Below are positions 1-7,306 of a stretch of DNA of 13,336 bases, one piece after another (within the stretch, counting starts at the first letter, position 1; each line of letters starts with the position of its first letter). Below the pieces are notes generated by a model. That model was not told the DNA's origin. It did no database searches and saw nothing but the letters and a program-made list of their open reading frames with translations. The position numbers were made by a program, and so were the translations under genes. This DNA comes from Pseudomonadota bacterium (GTDB taxonomy: Bacteria > Myxococcota > Myxococcia > Myxococcales > Anaeromyxobacteraceae), in contig JAEZXM010000023.1 in assembly GCA_023419875.1 (NCBI GenBank), positions 1 to 13,336 on the forward strand, given 5' to 3'.

Positions 1-3
1 ACC

Positions 4-795
4 CTAGTCGAACCCTTCCGCGTTCCCCTGCGCGCTCGCCGGCTGCGGTTCCACCCCGGAGCCCGCCTCGCCCTCCGGCTTCTCCACGCCGAGCTCGACC
101 GCGAGGACCTGGACGAGCGGCGACTCCGGAGCGACGGAGCGGATGATCTCGAGGTTGGCCACGGCCTCCTCGACCTTCTTGTTCTTGGCGAGGTAGCGAG
201 CCTTCTCGACCAGCTTCGCGGCGGCGACGTCCTTCGGGTCGGTGGCGAGCCGATCGGTGAGCATCCACGTGTTCTGGCTTCCTGCGTAGTTCGCCTCGCT
301 GAACGGCGCCTTCTCCTTGACCACGAGGAGGAAGGTGCCGGGGGCGATCGTCCGCTTCACGTTGGAGGCGAGGAGGTCCGGACGATCGAACCTCTTCTCC
401 TCGGCGAGGACCGTGGCCTCCTTCACGTCGGCGGCCTCGAGCACTGCCGCCCGCTTGAGCCAGCCCTCGACGTCCCCGGACGAGCGGACGCGAACCCAGT
501 CCTCCTTCGTCTCGAGCACCTTCACCTGCTCGCCCCGGTAGAGCACCGCCCGGAAGTTGTTCACTTCCTTGCCGTCCGAGTCCTTGACCTTGGTTGCGTC
601 CCCGGCCTCGATCTTGAGCACGGTGACGGAGGTGACGTACGCGGTCGAATCCGCGGCGGCGTCGGCCGGCGCGGTGGTCTGGGTCGCGCCGTCGGTCGCC
701 TGCGACGCGTCACCGGAGTGCTGGGCGGGCTCGCTGGAGCGCTTGCACGCGGAGAGGACGAGGATGGACGCGGCGAGGACGAGCAGCTGGCGCAT
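4..795 (-). CDS. SH3-domain lipoprotein
   Basis: Predicted 263-residue envelope lipoprotein. The start at 795 was chosen because it gives a compact signal peptide (residues 1-16) ending in the lipobox LSAC, with Cys17 as the lipidation site, and because an AGGGAG ribosome binding site lies 6 bases upstream. An upstream in-frame ATG at 873 would bury the signal peptide. After a Ser/Thr/Ala-rich linker (18-50), residues about 53-121 look like a bacterial SH3 domain: a hydrophobic strand, then GEQVKVLETKEDWVRVR and a closing GWLKRA. Residues 125-185 are a second, unassigned segment. Residues 187-235 look helical and TPR-like, and the tail is Pro/Gly/Glu-rich. Such SH3 domains often bind peptidoglycan or protein partners in the periplasm; the ligand here is unknown. 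The stop codon lies within a CTAG at 4-7. Confidence 0.85.
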   Translation of the reverse strand: MRQLLVLAASILVLSACKRSSEPAQHSGDASQATDGATQTTAPADAAADSTAYVTSVTVLKIEAGDATKVKDSDGKEVNNFRAVLYRGEQVKVLETKEDWVRVRSSGDVEGWLKRAAVLEAADVKEATVLAEEKRFDRPDLLASNVKRTIAPGTFLLVVKEKAPFSEANYAGSQNTWMLTDRLATDPKDVAAAKLVEKARYLAKNKKVEEAVANLEIIRSVAPESPLVQVLAVELGVEKPEGEAGSGVEPQPASAQGNAEGFD

Positions 796-876
796 GGAGA
801 GCTCCCTAGTTGCCTGCAAGGGTATCCAATCCCGCCCCGGCAGGGAAGGTTTCGGGGAAGCGGTGGGGCGCACGTC

Positions 877-1275
877 TCAGCGGCCGTGAACGAGCACCTT
901 CACGTCCGACCGGAAGGTGATCTCGACCTTGTCGCCGTCCCGCAGCGCCGAGACGAAGCCGCGGCCGAACACGGGATGATCGACGACATCGTCGACCGCG
1001 AACCGCGACCGGGGCGAGTAGGGTTGCGCCTTGCCGGCATCCCGGCGGGCGAGCAGCTCCTCGAAGCCCGCCACCGCGGCGCGTTCGTGGGCGGCGCGGC
1101 CCCGGGGTTCGCCCGAGCGTGCGCCCGGCAAGGAGCCGCGGTAGCGGTGCACCGAGTGGCAGGTGTTGCACTCGACCTTCACGGGCCGCCCGGCCAGCAG
1201 GGCGTGGATGGTGTGCGCGAGCGTGAGCTCGCAACGGGTGCAGAACGCATCGACCTCGCCGCCGACCTTGAGCAT
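877..1275 (-). CDS. Small zinc-ribbon protein with C-terminal Tudor/SH3-like domain
   Basis: Predicted 132-residue cytoplasmic protein of unknown role. The start at 1275 (MLKVGGEVDAFCTRC) was preferred over the more upstream ATG at 1341 because it places the first cysteine pair at the N-terminus, as is usual for zinc ribbons. Two CxxC knuckles (C12/C15 and C37/C40) probably bind one zinc. A basic, flexible stretch covers about 50-90. Residues 92-132 (containing VVDHPVFGRGFVSAL and KVEITF) resemble the small Tudor-like fold at the C-terminus of UvrD/PcrA helicases, which contacts RNA polymerase, and of CarD-like proteins. This suggests contact with nucleic acid or RNA polymerase, but that is inference from fold resemblance. 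It lies 81 bases upstream of the lipoprotein gene on the same strand. No clear Shine-Dalgarno sequence precedes the start. Confidence 0.8.
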   Translation of the reverse strand: MLKVGGEVDAFCTRCELTLAHTIHALLAGRPVKVECNTCHSVHRYRGSLPGARSGEPRGRAAHERAAVAGFEELLARRDAGKAQPYSPRSRFAVDDVVDHPVFGRGFVSALRDGDKVEITFRSDVKVLVHGR

Positions 1276-1284
1276 GGGCGCGGC

Positions 1285-1290
1285 AGTATA
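1285..1290 (-). promoter_or_regulatory. Possible -10 box for the zinc-ribbon gene
   Basis: On the minus strand this reads TATACT, four of six matches to the sigma-70 -10 box, and it stands out in GC-rich surroundings. It ends 9 bases before the chosen ATG, so transcription would start about at the start codon and give a leaderless or nearly leaderless mRNA. That fits the missing Shine-Dalgarno sequence. I see no good -35 box. Confidence 0.3.
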
Positions 1291-1397
1291 GCGATCCCGG
1301 TCCGGTGACGCGCGGGCCGTCGATGCGGCCGCGCAGCACACCGTGCGCCCAGCGCACAGGTGCGGGAAACGGGCGCGCGCGGACCGCCCGTGCCAGA

Positions 1398-2159
1398 ATG
1401 CCCGACATGAGGAGGCTGCGGGCCGCGCTGGAAGACTTCGGCCAGATGATGTTTTTCGCCGTGGAGGTGGTGGCCTGGGCGTTCCGGCCGCCGTTCCGCC
1501 TGGATCAGATCCTCGCGCAGATGGCGGTGATCGGCGTCGGCTCGGTCTTCATCGTGGGCGTGACGGGTACGTTCGTCGGGATGGTCTTCGGCCTGCAGAT
1601 GAACTTCGCGATGAAGCAGTTCGCGGCCGAGGGCTATGTCGGCGGCTCCACGGCGTTCGCGCTCGCGCGCGAGCTCTCCCCGGTGTTCACCGCCCTCATG
1701 GTGACCGGGCGGTCGGGCAGCGCCATCGCCACCGAGCTCGGGACCATGCGGGTCACCGAGCAGATCGACGCGATGGAGAGCATGGCGGTATCGCCCATCC
1801 AGTACCTCGTGGTGCCCCGGGTGCTCGCATCGCTCGTGATGTTCCCGGTCCTGACCATGCTCTTCAATGCGCTCGGGTACGCCGGGGCCTACGTGATGGG
1901 CGTGTACGTCTCGAACATCCCCGTCGGGCCGTTCATCGGGCACACCCAGGAGTTCCTCGAGGTGAGCGACATCCTCCACGGGCTCGTGAAGGCGCTGATC
2001 TTCGGAGCGCTCGTGTCGCTCATCACCACCTGGCGCGGGTATGCCGCCACCGGCGGGGCGCGCGGCGTGGGGGAGGGGACCACCCGGGCCGTGGTGGCGA
2101 GCTCGATCGCCATCCTCCTCGCGGACTACGCTGCGACCGTCCTCTCGGTGGGGACCTGA
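1398..2159 (+). CDS. mlaE: MlaE-family ABC lipid transporter permease
   Basis: Predicted 253-residue inner-membrane permease of the MlaE (MCE-associated, YrbE) family, which with MlaF and MlaD moves phospholipids between the inner and outer membranes. Residues 36-70 form a hydrophobic segment with the VGVTGTFVGMVFGLQ pattern. The family signature follows at about 92-126 (ELSPVFTALMVTGRSGSAIA then TELGTMRVTEQIDAM). Further membrane segments lie at about 137-172 and 194-212, then GYAATGGARGVGEGTTRAVV and a last helix to 250. The length is normal for the family. The start is uncertain: ATG 1398 and ATG 1407 are both possible and neither has a clear ribosome binding site; the open frame extends further upstream but the added residues do not look conserved. 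It is the first gene of the mlaEFD run, and the next gene starts one base after its stop. Confidence 0.93.
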   Translation: MPDMRRLRAALEDFGQMMFFAVEVVAWAFRPPFRLDQILAQMAVIGVGSVFIVGVTGTFVGMVFGLQMNFAMKQFAAEGYVGGSTAFALARELSPVFTALMVTGRSGSAIATELGTMRVTEQIDAMESMAVSPIQYLVVPRVLASLVMFPVLTMLFNALGYAGAYVMGVYVSNIPVGPFIGHTQEFLEVSDILHGLVKALIFGALVSLITTWRGYAATGGARGVGEGTTRAVVASSIAILLADYAATVLSVGT

Positions 2160-2160
2160 C

Positions 2161-2904
2161 GTGATCGAGGTCGTCGATCTCTGGAAGTCGTTCGGCGCGA
2201 ACGAGGTGCTGAAGGGGATCGACATCCGCATCCCGGAGGGGGAGACCTTCGTCGTCCTGGGCGGGTCCGGCTCGGGCAAGACGGTGCTCATGAAGCACGT
2301 CATCGGGCTCTTCAAGCCCGACCGCGGAACGGTCCGGGTGGACGGCATCGAGATCTCGAGCCTCGCCGGCAAGGCGCTGACCGAGGCGCGCCAGCGGTTC
2401 GGGATGGTCTTCCAGGGCGCGGCGCTGTTCGACTCGATGACCGTCTTCGACAACGTCGCCTTCCCGCTGCGCGAGCGGCGCGGCCGCCGCGTGCCATCCG
2501 CGGAGCTCCGCCGGCGCGTGGTGGAGAAGCTGAAGGTGGTGGACCTCGGCGAGGAGGTGCTCGGGCGGTGGCCGTCGGAGCTCTCCGGGGGCATGCGCAA
2601 GCGCGTGGCGCTGGCGCGGGCCCTGGTCTCGGAGCCGAGCATCGTGCTCTACGACGAGCCGACCACCGGGCTCGATCCGATCACCACCGAGTATGTGGAC
2701 GAGATGATCATCCACGCCCGGGAGCGGCTGGGCATCACCAGCATGGTGATCTCGCACGACGTGGCGAGCGCATTCCGAGTGGCCGACCGGGTGGGCGTGC
2801 TCTACGATGGCCACCTCGCGGCGGTGGGCACCCCTGCGGAGGTCCGGTCGAGCCAGGACCCCTTCGTGCAGAGGTTCCTCTCCACGTGGTTCGCGAAGCA
2901 GTGA
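2161..2904 (+). CDS. mlaF: MlaF-family ABC transporter ATP-binding protein
   Basis: Predicted 247-residue cytoplasmic ATPase that powers the MlaE permease. The GTG start at 2161 was chosen because it opens directly on the canonical N-terminus (MIEVVDLWKSFG), follows the mlaE stop by one base and has a GGTGGGGA ribosome binding site about 7 bases upstream. All ABC motifs are visible: Walker A GGSGSGKT (34-41), Q-loop at Gln85, signature LSGGM (141-145), Walker B IVLYDEP (161-167) with catalytic Glu166, and switch His199 in ISHD. The LSGGMRKR form of the signature is typical of the MlaF/Ttg2A group. The C-terminus ends in LSTWFAKQ without a long extension. It is flanked by the cognate permease and the substrate-binding MCE protein, so the assignment is secure. 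Confidence 0.95.
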   Translation: MIEVVDLWKSFGANEVLKGIDIRIPEGETFVVLGGSGSGKTVLMKHVIGLFKPDRGTVRVDGIEISSLAGKALTEARQRFGMVFQGAALFDSMTVFDNVAFPLRERRGRRVPSAELRRRVVEKLKVVDLGEEVLGRWPSELSGGMRKRVALARALVSEPSIVLYDEPTTGLDPITTEYVDEMIIHARERLGITSMVISHDVASAFRVADRVGVLYDGHLAAVGTPAEVRSSQDPFVQRFLSTWFAKQ

Positions 2905-2917
2905 ACGGAGACGAACG

Positions 2918-4618
2918 GTGAAGCCGGCGATCAACAAGGCCCTGGCGGTGGGCGCCCTGGTGGCGGTGACCGGGGCGGCCTTCCTCGTCGCATTCACCTT
3001 CTTCAAGAAGGGCGGCTACGCCGAGAGCGACAGCTACGTGGTGGTGGCCCGGTTCAACGACGCGACCGGCCTCACCTGGAGGAGCCGGGTCCAGATCGCC
3101 GGCATCCAGGTGGGCGAGGTCGAGCGCATCTCGCTCGAGGGGGCGCGGGCGCGGCTCGACATCCGGATCAAGAACGACGTCGTCCTGCACGAGGACGCCT
3201 GCCTCTACAAGACGTTCCCCTCCGCGCTGCTCCCGGACGCGCTGCTCGAGGTGTCGCCCGGTTCACCGGAGAAGCCGTCCTTCCGGGACCTCCCGCCCGA
3301 GCGGCGGGAGATCACCTGCATCCGCGAGGCGGCGAGCGTCCAGCAGCTCCTCGACGTGATGTCGAAGATCGCCAACGACGTCCAGACGGTGACCGGGGAT
3401 CTCGCCGAGAGCGTGCGCAGCGACACGGGCAGCCTGCGGGACGTGGTCGAGAACCTGGCCGTCACCACGGAGCGGCTCAAGGAGATGGTGAGCGACAACC
3501 AGGAGAACGTCTCGCTCATCCTCCAGAACACGCGCGACTTCACCCGCGACCTCAGGGACATCTCCGCGCGCGACAAGGAGCGGGTTCACACCATCCTCGT
3601 GAACGTCGAGAACCTGACGCGCGAGCTGCGCTCGTCCTCGCAAAGCCTGGAGCGGATTCTGGCGGGCGGGCCGCCCGCGGAGGGCGCGAGGCGCGGAGCG
3701 GACGGCGAGGACCGGACGGCGCAGGCCGATGGGGGCGAAGCGCCGGCCGGGCAGGAGCCACCGGCCGTGACCGAGGACGACGTCGAGGCTGTGGGCGAGG
3801 GGAAGGGCGTCGAGCAGGCGGTCGCGAAGCTGAACGACAACCTCGACAAGCTCGACGACATCCTCGGCAAGGTCCGCGACGGGAAGAGCACCGCCGGTCG
3901 GCTGCTCGTGGACGAGCGGATGGGGCGGCAGGTGGGGAACGCCGTCGAGGGGCTGGCCGACTACTTCGATCGGCTCCAGCGGATGCAGATCGAGCTCCAC
4001 CTCCGCTCCGAGGCACTCCTCAATCAGAGCGTGAGCGAGGGGCGGCCCGGCGCGAAGGTCTACTTCGGCGCGCGGATCATCCCGCGCCCCGACAAGTACT
4101 ACGAGCTCGAGCTGGTGAGCGATCCGCGCGGCCTCGACACCATCACGACCGAGACGAGCACGACCACCGTCGACGGCGGCCCTCCCACCACCACCGTCGT
4201 CAGCCGCAACAAGAACGAGCAGAAGCTGGCGGTCTCGCTGCAGATCGCCAAGCGGTACGGGCCGCTCACCGTGCGCGGCGGGCTCATCGAGAACTCGGGC
4301 GGGATCGGGGCCGACCTCCACATGCTCGACGAACGCCTGCGGCTCTCGATCTCGATGTTCCAGTTCAACCGGCCCCAGAACAACCTCTTCCCGCGGACCA
4401 AGCTCTGGGTGGACTGGATCTTCCTCGAGCACTTCTACGCAACCACGGGTGTGGACGACTTCCTGAACCGCTGGCAGTCGTCCAACCGCCCGGGCGGGCG
4501 GCCGTTCAACCTCGGCACGGACGTGTTCTTCGGCATGGGCATCCAGTTCACCGACGACGACATCAAGACGCTGCTCGGGGCCGGGGCCGGGAGCGGGGTG
4601 AGCGCGGCGGGGCAGTGA
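2918..4618 (+). CDS. mlaD: Long MlaD-like MCE protein with C-terminal beta-rich (putative barrel) domain
   Basis: Predicted 566-residue MCE protein; E. coli MlaD has about 180. GTG 2918 was chosen because GGAG lies 7 bases upstream and the protein then begins with a membrane anchor (residues 8-29). Residues 38-116 are one MCE domain (FNDATGLTWRSRVQIAGIQV then VGEVERISL), which in this family forms a hexameric lipid channel. Residues 137-250 are predicted mostly helical. A linker rich in Gly, Ala, Glu and Pro (251-298) is followed by another helical stretch (299-370) holding GKSTAGRLLVDERMG, a motif common in MCE tails. From about 378 alternating hydrophobic residues, aromatic residues and a Thr-rich loop (409-428) suggest an outer-membrane-type beta-barrel of roughly 10-12 strands. 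It could therefore span the periplasm. No mlaA, mlaB or mlaC lies in the window. The barrel is inferred from residue patterning; the MCE domain is secure. Confidence 0.9.
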   Translation: MKPAINKALAVGALVAVTGAAFLVAFTFFKKGGYAESDSYVVVARFNDATGLTWRSRVQIAGIQVGEVERISLEGARARLDIRIKNDVVLHEDACLYKTFPSALLPDALLEVSPGSPEKPSFRDLPPERREITCIREAASVQQLLDVMSKIANDVQTVTGDLAESVRSDTGSLRDVVENLAVTTERLKEMVSDNQENVSLILQNTRDFTRDLRDISARDKERVHTILVNVENLTRELRSSSQSLERILAGGPPAEGARRGADGEDRTAQADGGEAPAGQEPPAVTEDDVEAVGEGKGVEQAVAKLNDNLDKLDDILGKVRDGKSTAGRLLVDERMGRQVGNAVEGLADYFDRLQRMQIELHLRSEALLNQSVSEGRPGAKVYFGARIIPRPDKYYELELVSDPRGLDTITTETSTTTVDGGPPTTTVVSRNKNEQKLAVSLQIAKRYGPLTVRGGLIENSGGIGADLHMLDERLRLSISMFQFNRPQNNLFPRTKLWVDWIFLEHFYATTGVDDFLNRWQSSNRPGGRPFNLGTDVFFGMGIQFTDDDIKTLLGAGAGSGVSAAGQ

Positions 4619-4625
4619 GGGCCGC

Positions 4626-5171
4626 ATGAACCGCTGGGGGAAGCTCGTTCTTCTGGTCGTGGCCGCCGTGGTCGTGGCGGAGCTCTTGGTGCGCGGCATC
4701 GGCCGGCGGGCGGAGCGGCTCGACGACGCGATCGCCAGGGCGGCGGCGCCCGAGGCTCCCGCGCTGCGGCTGCGCACGCTCGCCGGCGAGGAGGTCGATC
4801 TCGAGGCGCTCCGCGGCCGGGTCGTGGCCGTGAACTTCTGGGCCTCCTGGTGCGGCCCGTGCCTGGCCGAGATGCCGGAGCTGGTGAAGCTCTGGAACGA
4901 CCACAGCGGCCGCTGCTTCGAGCTGCTCGGGGTGGCCGCGGAGTCGGGGCGCACCGACGCGGAGCGGAGGGCGCGCGGCATCCCGTACCCGATCCTGTTC
5001 GACGCGGACGGGAGGGCCCTGGACGCCTGGGACGTGCGCGGGTTTCCGCGGACGTTCCTGCTCGACCCGGATGGTCGCGTGCGGCGGGTGTTTCCGGGGA
5101 TGGTCACGCGGGAGGCGCTCGCCGAGGCCATCGCGCCCCTCCTGCCCGACTCGTGCCCCAGGACCAGGTGA
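4626..5171 (+). CDS. TlpA/ResA-like membrane-anchored thioredoxin
   Basis: Predicted 181-residue thiol-disulfide protein facing the periplasm. Residues 6-22 are a hydrophobic N-terminal anchor followed by a basic stretch. A thioredoxin fold of the TlpA/ResA/AhpC-TSA type follows from about 43: GEEVDLEALRGRVVAVNFWA, then the active site WCGPC (Cys76 and Cys79), and the cis-proline Pro141 in GFPRTFLLD. Family members reduce or isomerise disulfides, for example in apocytochromes c; the client here is unknown. The start ATG has GTGAGGG about 5 bases upstream, lying on the mlaD stop codon, and the gene begins 7 bases after mlaD. Co-transcription with the lipid transporter is likely, but a functional link is not shown. 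Confidence 0.9.
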   Translation: MNRWGKLVLLVVAAVVVAELLVRGIGRRAERLDDAIARAAAPEAPALRLRTLAGEEVDLEALRGRVVAVNFWASWCGPCLAEMPELVKLWNDHSGRCFELLGVAAESGRTDAERRARGIPYPILFDADGRALDAWDVRGFPRTFLLDPDGRVRRVFPGMVTREALAEAIAPLLPDSCPRTR

Positions 5172-5217
5172 ACGCCGGAGGGTTCGGGCGTCCCGGCCGT
5201 GCACATGGGCACCGGCC

Positions 5218-5226
5218 TGGTAGATT
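5218..5226 (+). promoter_or_regulatory. Possible extended -10 promoter element before yacG
   Basis: TGGTAGATT matches the extended -10 form (TG, one base, then TAGATT) and lies 10 bases before the yacG GTG at 5237. The same seven bases TGGTAGA occur 14 bases before the phosphatase gene start. No matching -35 box is seen, as is allowed for extended -10 promoters. This would give yacG a short-leader transcript of its own. Confidence 0.3.
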
Positions 5227-5236
5227 CCACGGTGAC

Positions 5237-5440
5237 GTGACCGCGCTCGTGCTCTGCCCCATCTGCAACCGCCCTGCGGCGCCCAGGTCCGGGAACCGGT
5301 CGTTCCCTTTCTGCTCGGATCGGTGCCGCCTCCTCGACCTCTCGAAGTGGCTGGGAGGGGAGTACCGCGTCCCCGGGCCGCGGCTGGGTGACGAGGAGTC
5401 CCCGCTCCGCTCTGCCTCCGACGAGGGCGACGAGCCGTAG
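5237..5440 (+). CDS. yacG: DNA gyrase inhibitor YacG (zinc-binding)
   Basis: Predicted 67-residue zinc protein of the YacG family. E. coli YacG binds the GyrB C-terminus and inhibits gyrase. The family pattern is complete: CPIC near the N-terminus, then FPFCSDRCRLLDLSKWLGG, so the four zinc ligands are C7, C10, and the two cysteines of CSDRC; EYRVPG follows and the tail is acidic. GTG 5237 was chosen because it gives the usual few residues before CPxC. An alternative GTG at 5168 overlaps the stop of the thioredoxin gene by four bases (GTGA) and would add 23 residues, rich in Gly, His and Arg, that do not look conserved. No strong Shine-Dalgarno sequence precedes 5237. Confidence 0.88.
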   Translation: MTALVLCPICNRPAAPRSGNRSFPFCSDRCRLLDLSKWLGGEYRVPGPRLGDEESPLRSASDEGDEP

Positions 5441-5471
5441 CGTCGTTGCCTCGCCCCGCCGCCGCGGTGCG

Positions 5472-5480
5472 TGGTAGAAG
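5472..5480 (+). promoter_or_regulatory. Possible extended -10 promoter element before the PHP phosphatase
   Basis: TGGTAGAAG fits an extended -10 element (TG, one base, TAGAAG) ending 12 bases before the ATG at 5493. It repeats the heptamer seen before yacG. There is no clear ribosome binding site here, so a short-leader transcript is plausible. The assignment rests on sequence resemblance alone. Confidence 0.3.
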
Positions 5481-5492
5481 CCCGGCCCTGGG

Positions 5493-6224
5493 ATGGGATT
5501 CGTCGATCTCCACGATCACGTGCTCTGGGGCGTGGACGACGGCTGCGAGAGGCCGGAGGAGACCCTGGAGGCGGTCCGGCTCCTCGCCTCGCTGGGATGG
5601 GACGAGCTCGCGCCGAGCCCGCACGCCGTCCTCGAGCTGCCCAGTGGCGACCCCGTGCTGTGCGAGGCGCGGCGCGAGGGGGCGGCCGCCCTCCTCGCGC
5701 GCGAGGGCATCGCCATGCGGCTGCACGCCAACGCCGAGAACAAGCTCGACGAGGCGTTTCTCGACCGCGCCGGCGACCCCGTCACGCGGCGCGGCATCGG
5801 GCCGACCGGGCGCTGGGTGCTGGTCGAGGCGCCGTTCGAGGCGAGCCTCCCCGCGCTGCCTGATCTCGTGTTCCGCCTGCGCCGCAAGGGCGCCAGGCCC
5901 CTCTTCGCCCACCCGGAGCGGTGCCGGGAGTTCGAGCGTCCGGGGCTGGCCGCCGAGGTCCTGCGCCTCGGGGCTGCGCACCAGCTCGACCTGGGCGCGC
6001 TCGCGGGCGTGTACGGCCGGAACGCGCGCAGGCAAGCGGAGCGCTTCCTCGGCGAGGGGCTCTACGCCGTCGCCGCCAGCGACCTGCACCACCCGGACCC
6101 AGACGCGCGCCGCTGGATCGAGAAGGGCCTCCAGGAGGTCGAGAAGCGCGCGGGACCGGAGGGCATTCGCCGCTTGTGCGCGGAGAATCCGCGGCGGATC
6201 CTGAGAGGGGAGGAGCTCTCGTGA
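5493..6224 (+). CDS. PHP-domain phosphatase of the CpsB/YwqE (CapC) family
   Basis: Predicted 243-residue metal-dependent phosphatase, normal length for the family. Gram-positive homologues CpsB/YwqE are manganese-dependent protein-tyrosine phosphatases that act on capsule-synthesis kinases. The PHP metal-binding pattern is complete: DLHDH (His7, His9) leading into GVDDG, His44 in SPHA, Glu112 in VEAPFE, His140 in FAHPER, and Asp197/His199 in SDLHH. The ATG at 5493 opens directly on the first metal motif, so the start is fairly secure although the Shine-Dalgarno is weak. No tyrosine kinase or Wzx/Wzy capsule gene is in the window, so the substrate is open; a histidinol-phosphatase-like activity is less likely given the GVDDG and HPER motifs. 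Its stop overlaps the next start by four bases (GTGA), implying translational coupling to the membrane protein that follows. Confidence 0.85.
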   Translation: MGFVDLHDHVLWGVDDGCERPEETLEAVRLLASLGWDELAPSPHAVLELPSGDPVLCEARREGAAALLAREGIAMRLHANAENKLDEAFLDRAGDPVTRRGIGPTGRWVLVEAPFEASLPALPDLVFRLRRKGARPLFAHPERCREFERPGLAAEVLRLGAAHQLDLGALAGVYGRNARRQAERFLGEGLYAVAASDLHHPDPDARRWIEKGLQEVEKRAGPEGIRRLCAENPRRILRGEELS

Positions 6225-7306
6225 AGAGCCGGTTCGTCCAGGCGCTGGCGGGGTTCGCCATCTCCCTGCTCGCGGTCTGGCTCATGCTGCGAGGGAAGGA
6301 TCTCGGCCAGGTCTGGGAGGCGATCCGCCAGGCCGACTACCGCTACGTGCTCGTGTACCTGCCGTTCTGGGCGGTGATCCACCTCTCGCGCACCTGGCGC
6401 TGGGGGATCCTGCTGGAGCCGGTGGCGAAGGTGCCATTCGCCAAGCTCAACGCGGTCTCCTGCGTCGGCTGGATGGCGCTCACGATCCTCCCGTTCCGGC
6501 TGGGCGAGTTCGCGAGGCCGTATCTCGTCGCCGAGCGGCCGAGGCTCCGCGTCTCGGCCGCGCTCTCGTCGGTGGTGGTGGAGCGCGTCGCCGACGGGCT
6601 CTTCACCGCGCTCCTGCTCATGCTCTGCCTGCTGGGCATCCCGACGGGTTCACCCGGGGTGCGTCTCCTCCGCGTCGCCGGCGGCATCATGGCAGCCGTA
6701 TTCCTCGGGGTGCTTGCCTTCCTGGTGATCGCCTACAAGAGCCGGGCGCTGGCGACGCGGATGCTCGAGAAGCTGCTCGGGCCGATCTCCCCGCGGCTCG
6801 CGGCCAAGGCCGCCGGGATGATGGAGGCCTTCATCCACGGGCTGCGGATCGTGCCCACGCGCGGGAAGGTGCTGCTGTTCGTGGCGCTGACGCTCGTGTA
6901 CTGGGGGTTCAACGCCTGGGGGATGCAGGTGCTCGCGCAGGGGTTCGGGCTGCACCTCAGCGTGTTCGAAACGCTGACGCTCCTCGGCGTGCTGGTCATC
7001 GGGGTGATGATCCCCGCCGGCCCCGGGATGATCGGCACGTTCCAGGCGGCGATCCTGATCGCCCTGAAGCTCTTCTACCCGGCGACGGTGGTCGACCGGC
7101 AGGGGATGGCGTACGCCAACGTGATCTGGGCGGTGCAGCTCGTCCTGCAGATCGGGCTCGGCGCCGTGTTCCTGTTCTCGCGCCACATCCGCATGGGCCA
7201 GGTGCTGGCCGCGCCCGAGGAGGTGGCGGAGGAGCTGGAGGAGGAGGCCGCCGAGGAGACGGCGCATGCCGCCGAGGCGGGCGCAACCCCGAACGCGGAG
7301 CGCTAG
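6221..7306 (+). CDS. YbhN / LPG-synthase-like multi-spanning membrane protein
   Basis: Predicted 361-residue inner-membrane protein of the lysylphosphatidylglycerol synthase transmembrane (UPF0104, YbhN) family. The GTG at 6221 was chosen for its strong GGGGAGGAG ribosome binding site and its four-base overlap with the preceding stop. Hydrophobic segments lie at about 8-23, 41-55, 78-90, 120-137, 145-165, 222-240 and 250-320. The family motif PFRLGEFARP is at 91-100, and VMIPAGPGMIGTFQAAIL near 263-280 is the second conserved block. It lacks the soluble aminoacyl-transfer domain of MprF, so it is not an LPG synthase; members of this group are thought to move lipids or lipid-linked sugars. The C-terminal tail (about 333-361) is cytoplasmic-like and Glu/Ala-rich. 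Its stop shares a CTAG with the convergent small gene. Confidence 0.87.
   Translation: MKSRFVQALAGFAISLLAVWLMLRGKDLGQVWEAIRQADYRYVLVYLPFWAVIHLSRTWRWGILLEPVAKVPFAKLNAVSCVGWMALTILPFRLGEFARPYLVAERPRLRVSAALSSVVVERVADGLFTALLLMLCLLGIPTGSPGVRLLRVAGGIMAAVFLGVLAFLVIAYKSRALATRMLEKLLGPISPRLAAKAAGMMEAFIHGLRIVPTRGKVLLFVALTLVYWGFNAWGMQVLAQGFGLHLSVFETLTLLGVLVIGVMIPAGPGMIGTFQAAILIALKLFYPATVVDRQGMAYANVIWAVQLVLQIGLGAVFLFSRHIRMGQVLAAPEEVAEELEEEAAEETAHAAEAGATPNAER

Noticed and set aside
1179..2642. A 487-codon minus-strand open frame antisense to mlaE and mlaF
   Set aside because: No recognisable domain, and composition fits a reverse-complement shadow of mlaEF.
3263..5230. A 655-codon minus-strand open frame antisense to mlaD and the thioredoxin gene
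   Set aside because: It is a shadow of GC-rich codons: the composition is dominated by Arg, Pro, Ala and Val with no domain, while the plus strand has clear MCE and thioredoxin motifs.
5168..5236. Upstream GTG start for yacG overlapping the thioredoxin stop
   Set aside because: The extra 23 residues are Gly/His/Arg-rich and unlike YacG N-termini; the short start is preferred, though coupling through GTGA cannot be excluded.
6221..7306. MprF-type lysylphosphatidylglycerol synthase
   Set aside because: The soluble aminoacyl-transfer domain is absent; only the membrane domain is present.
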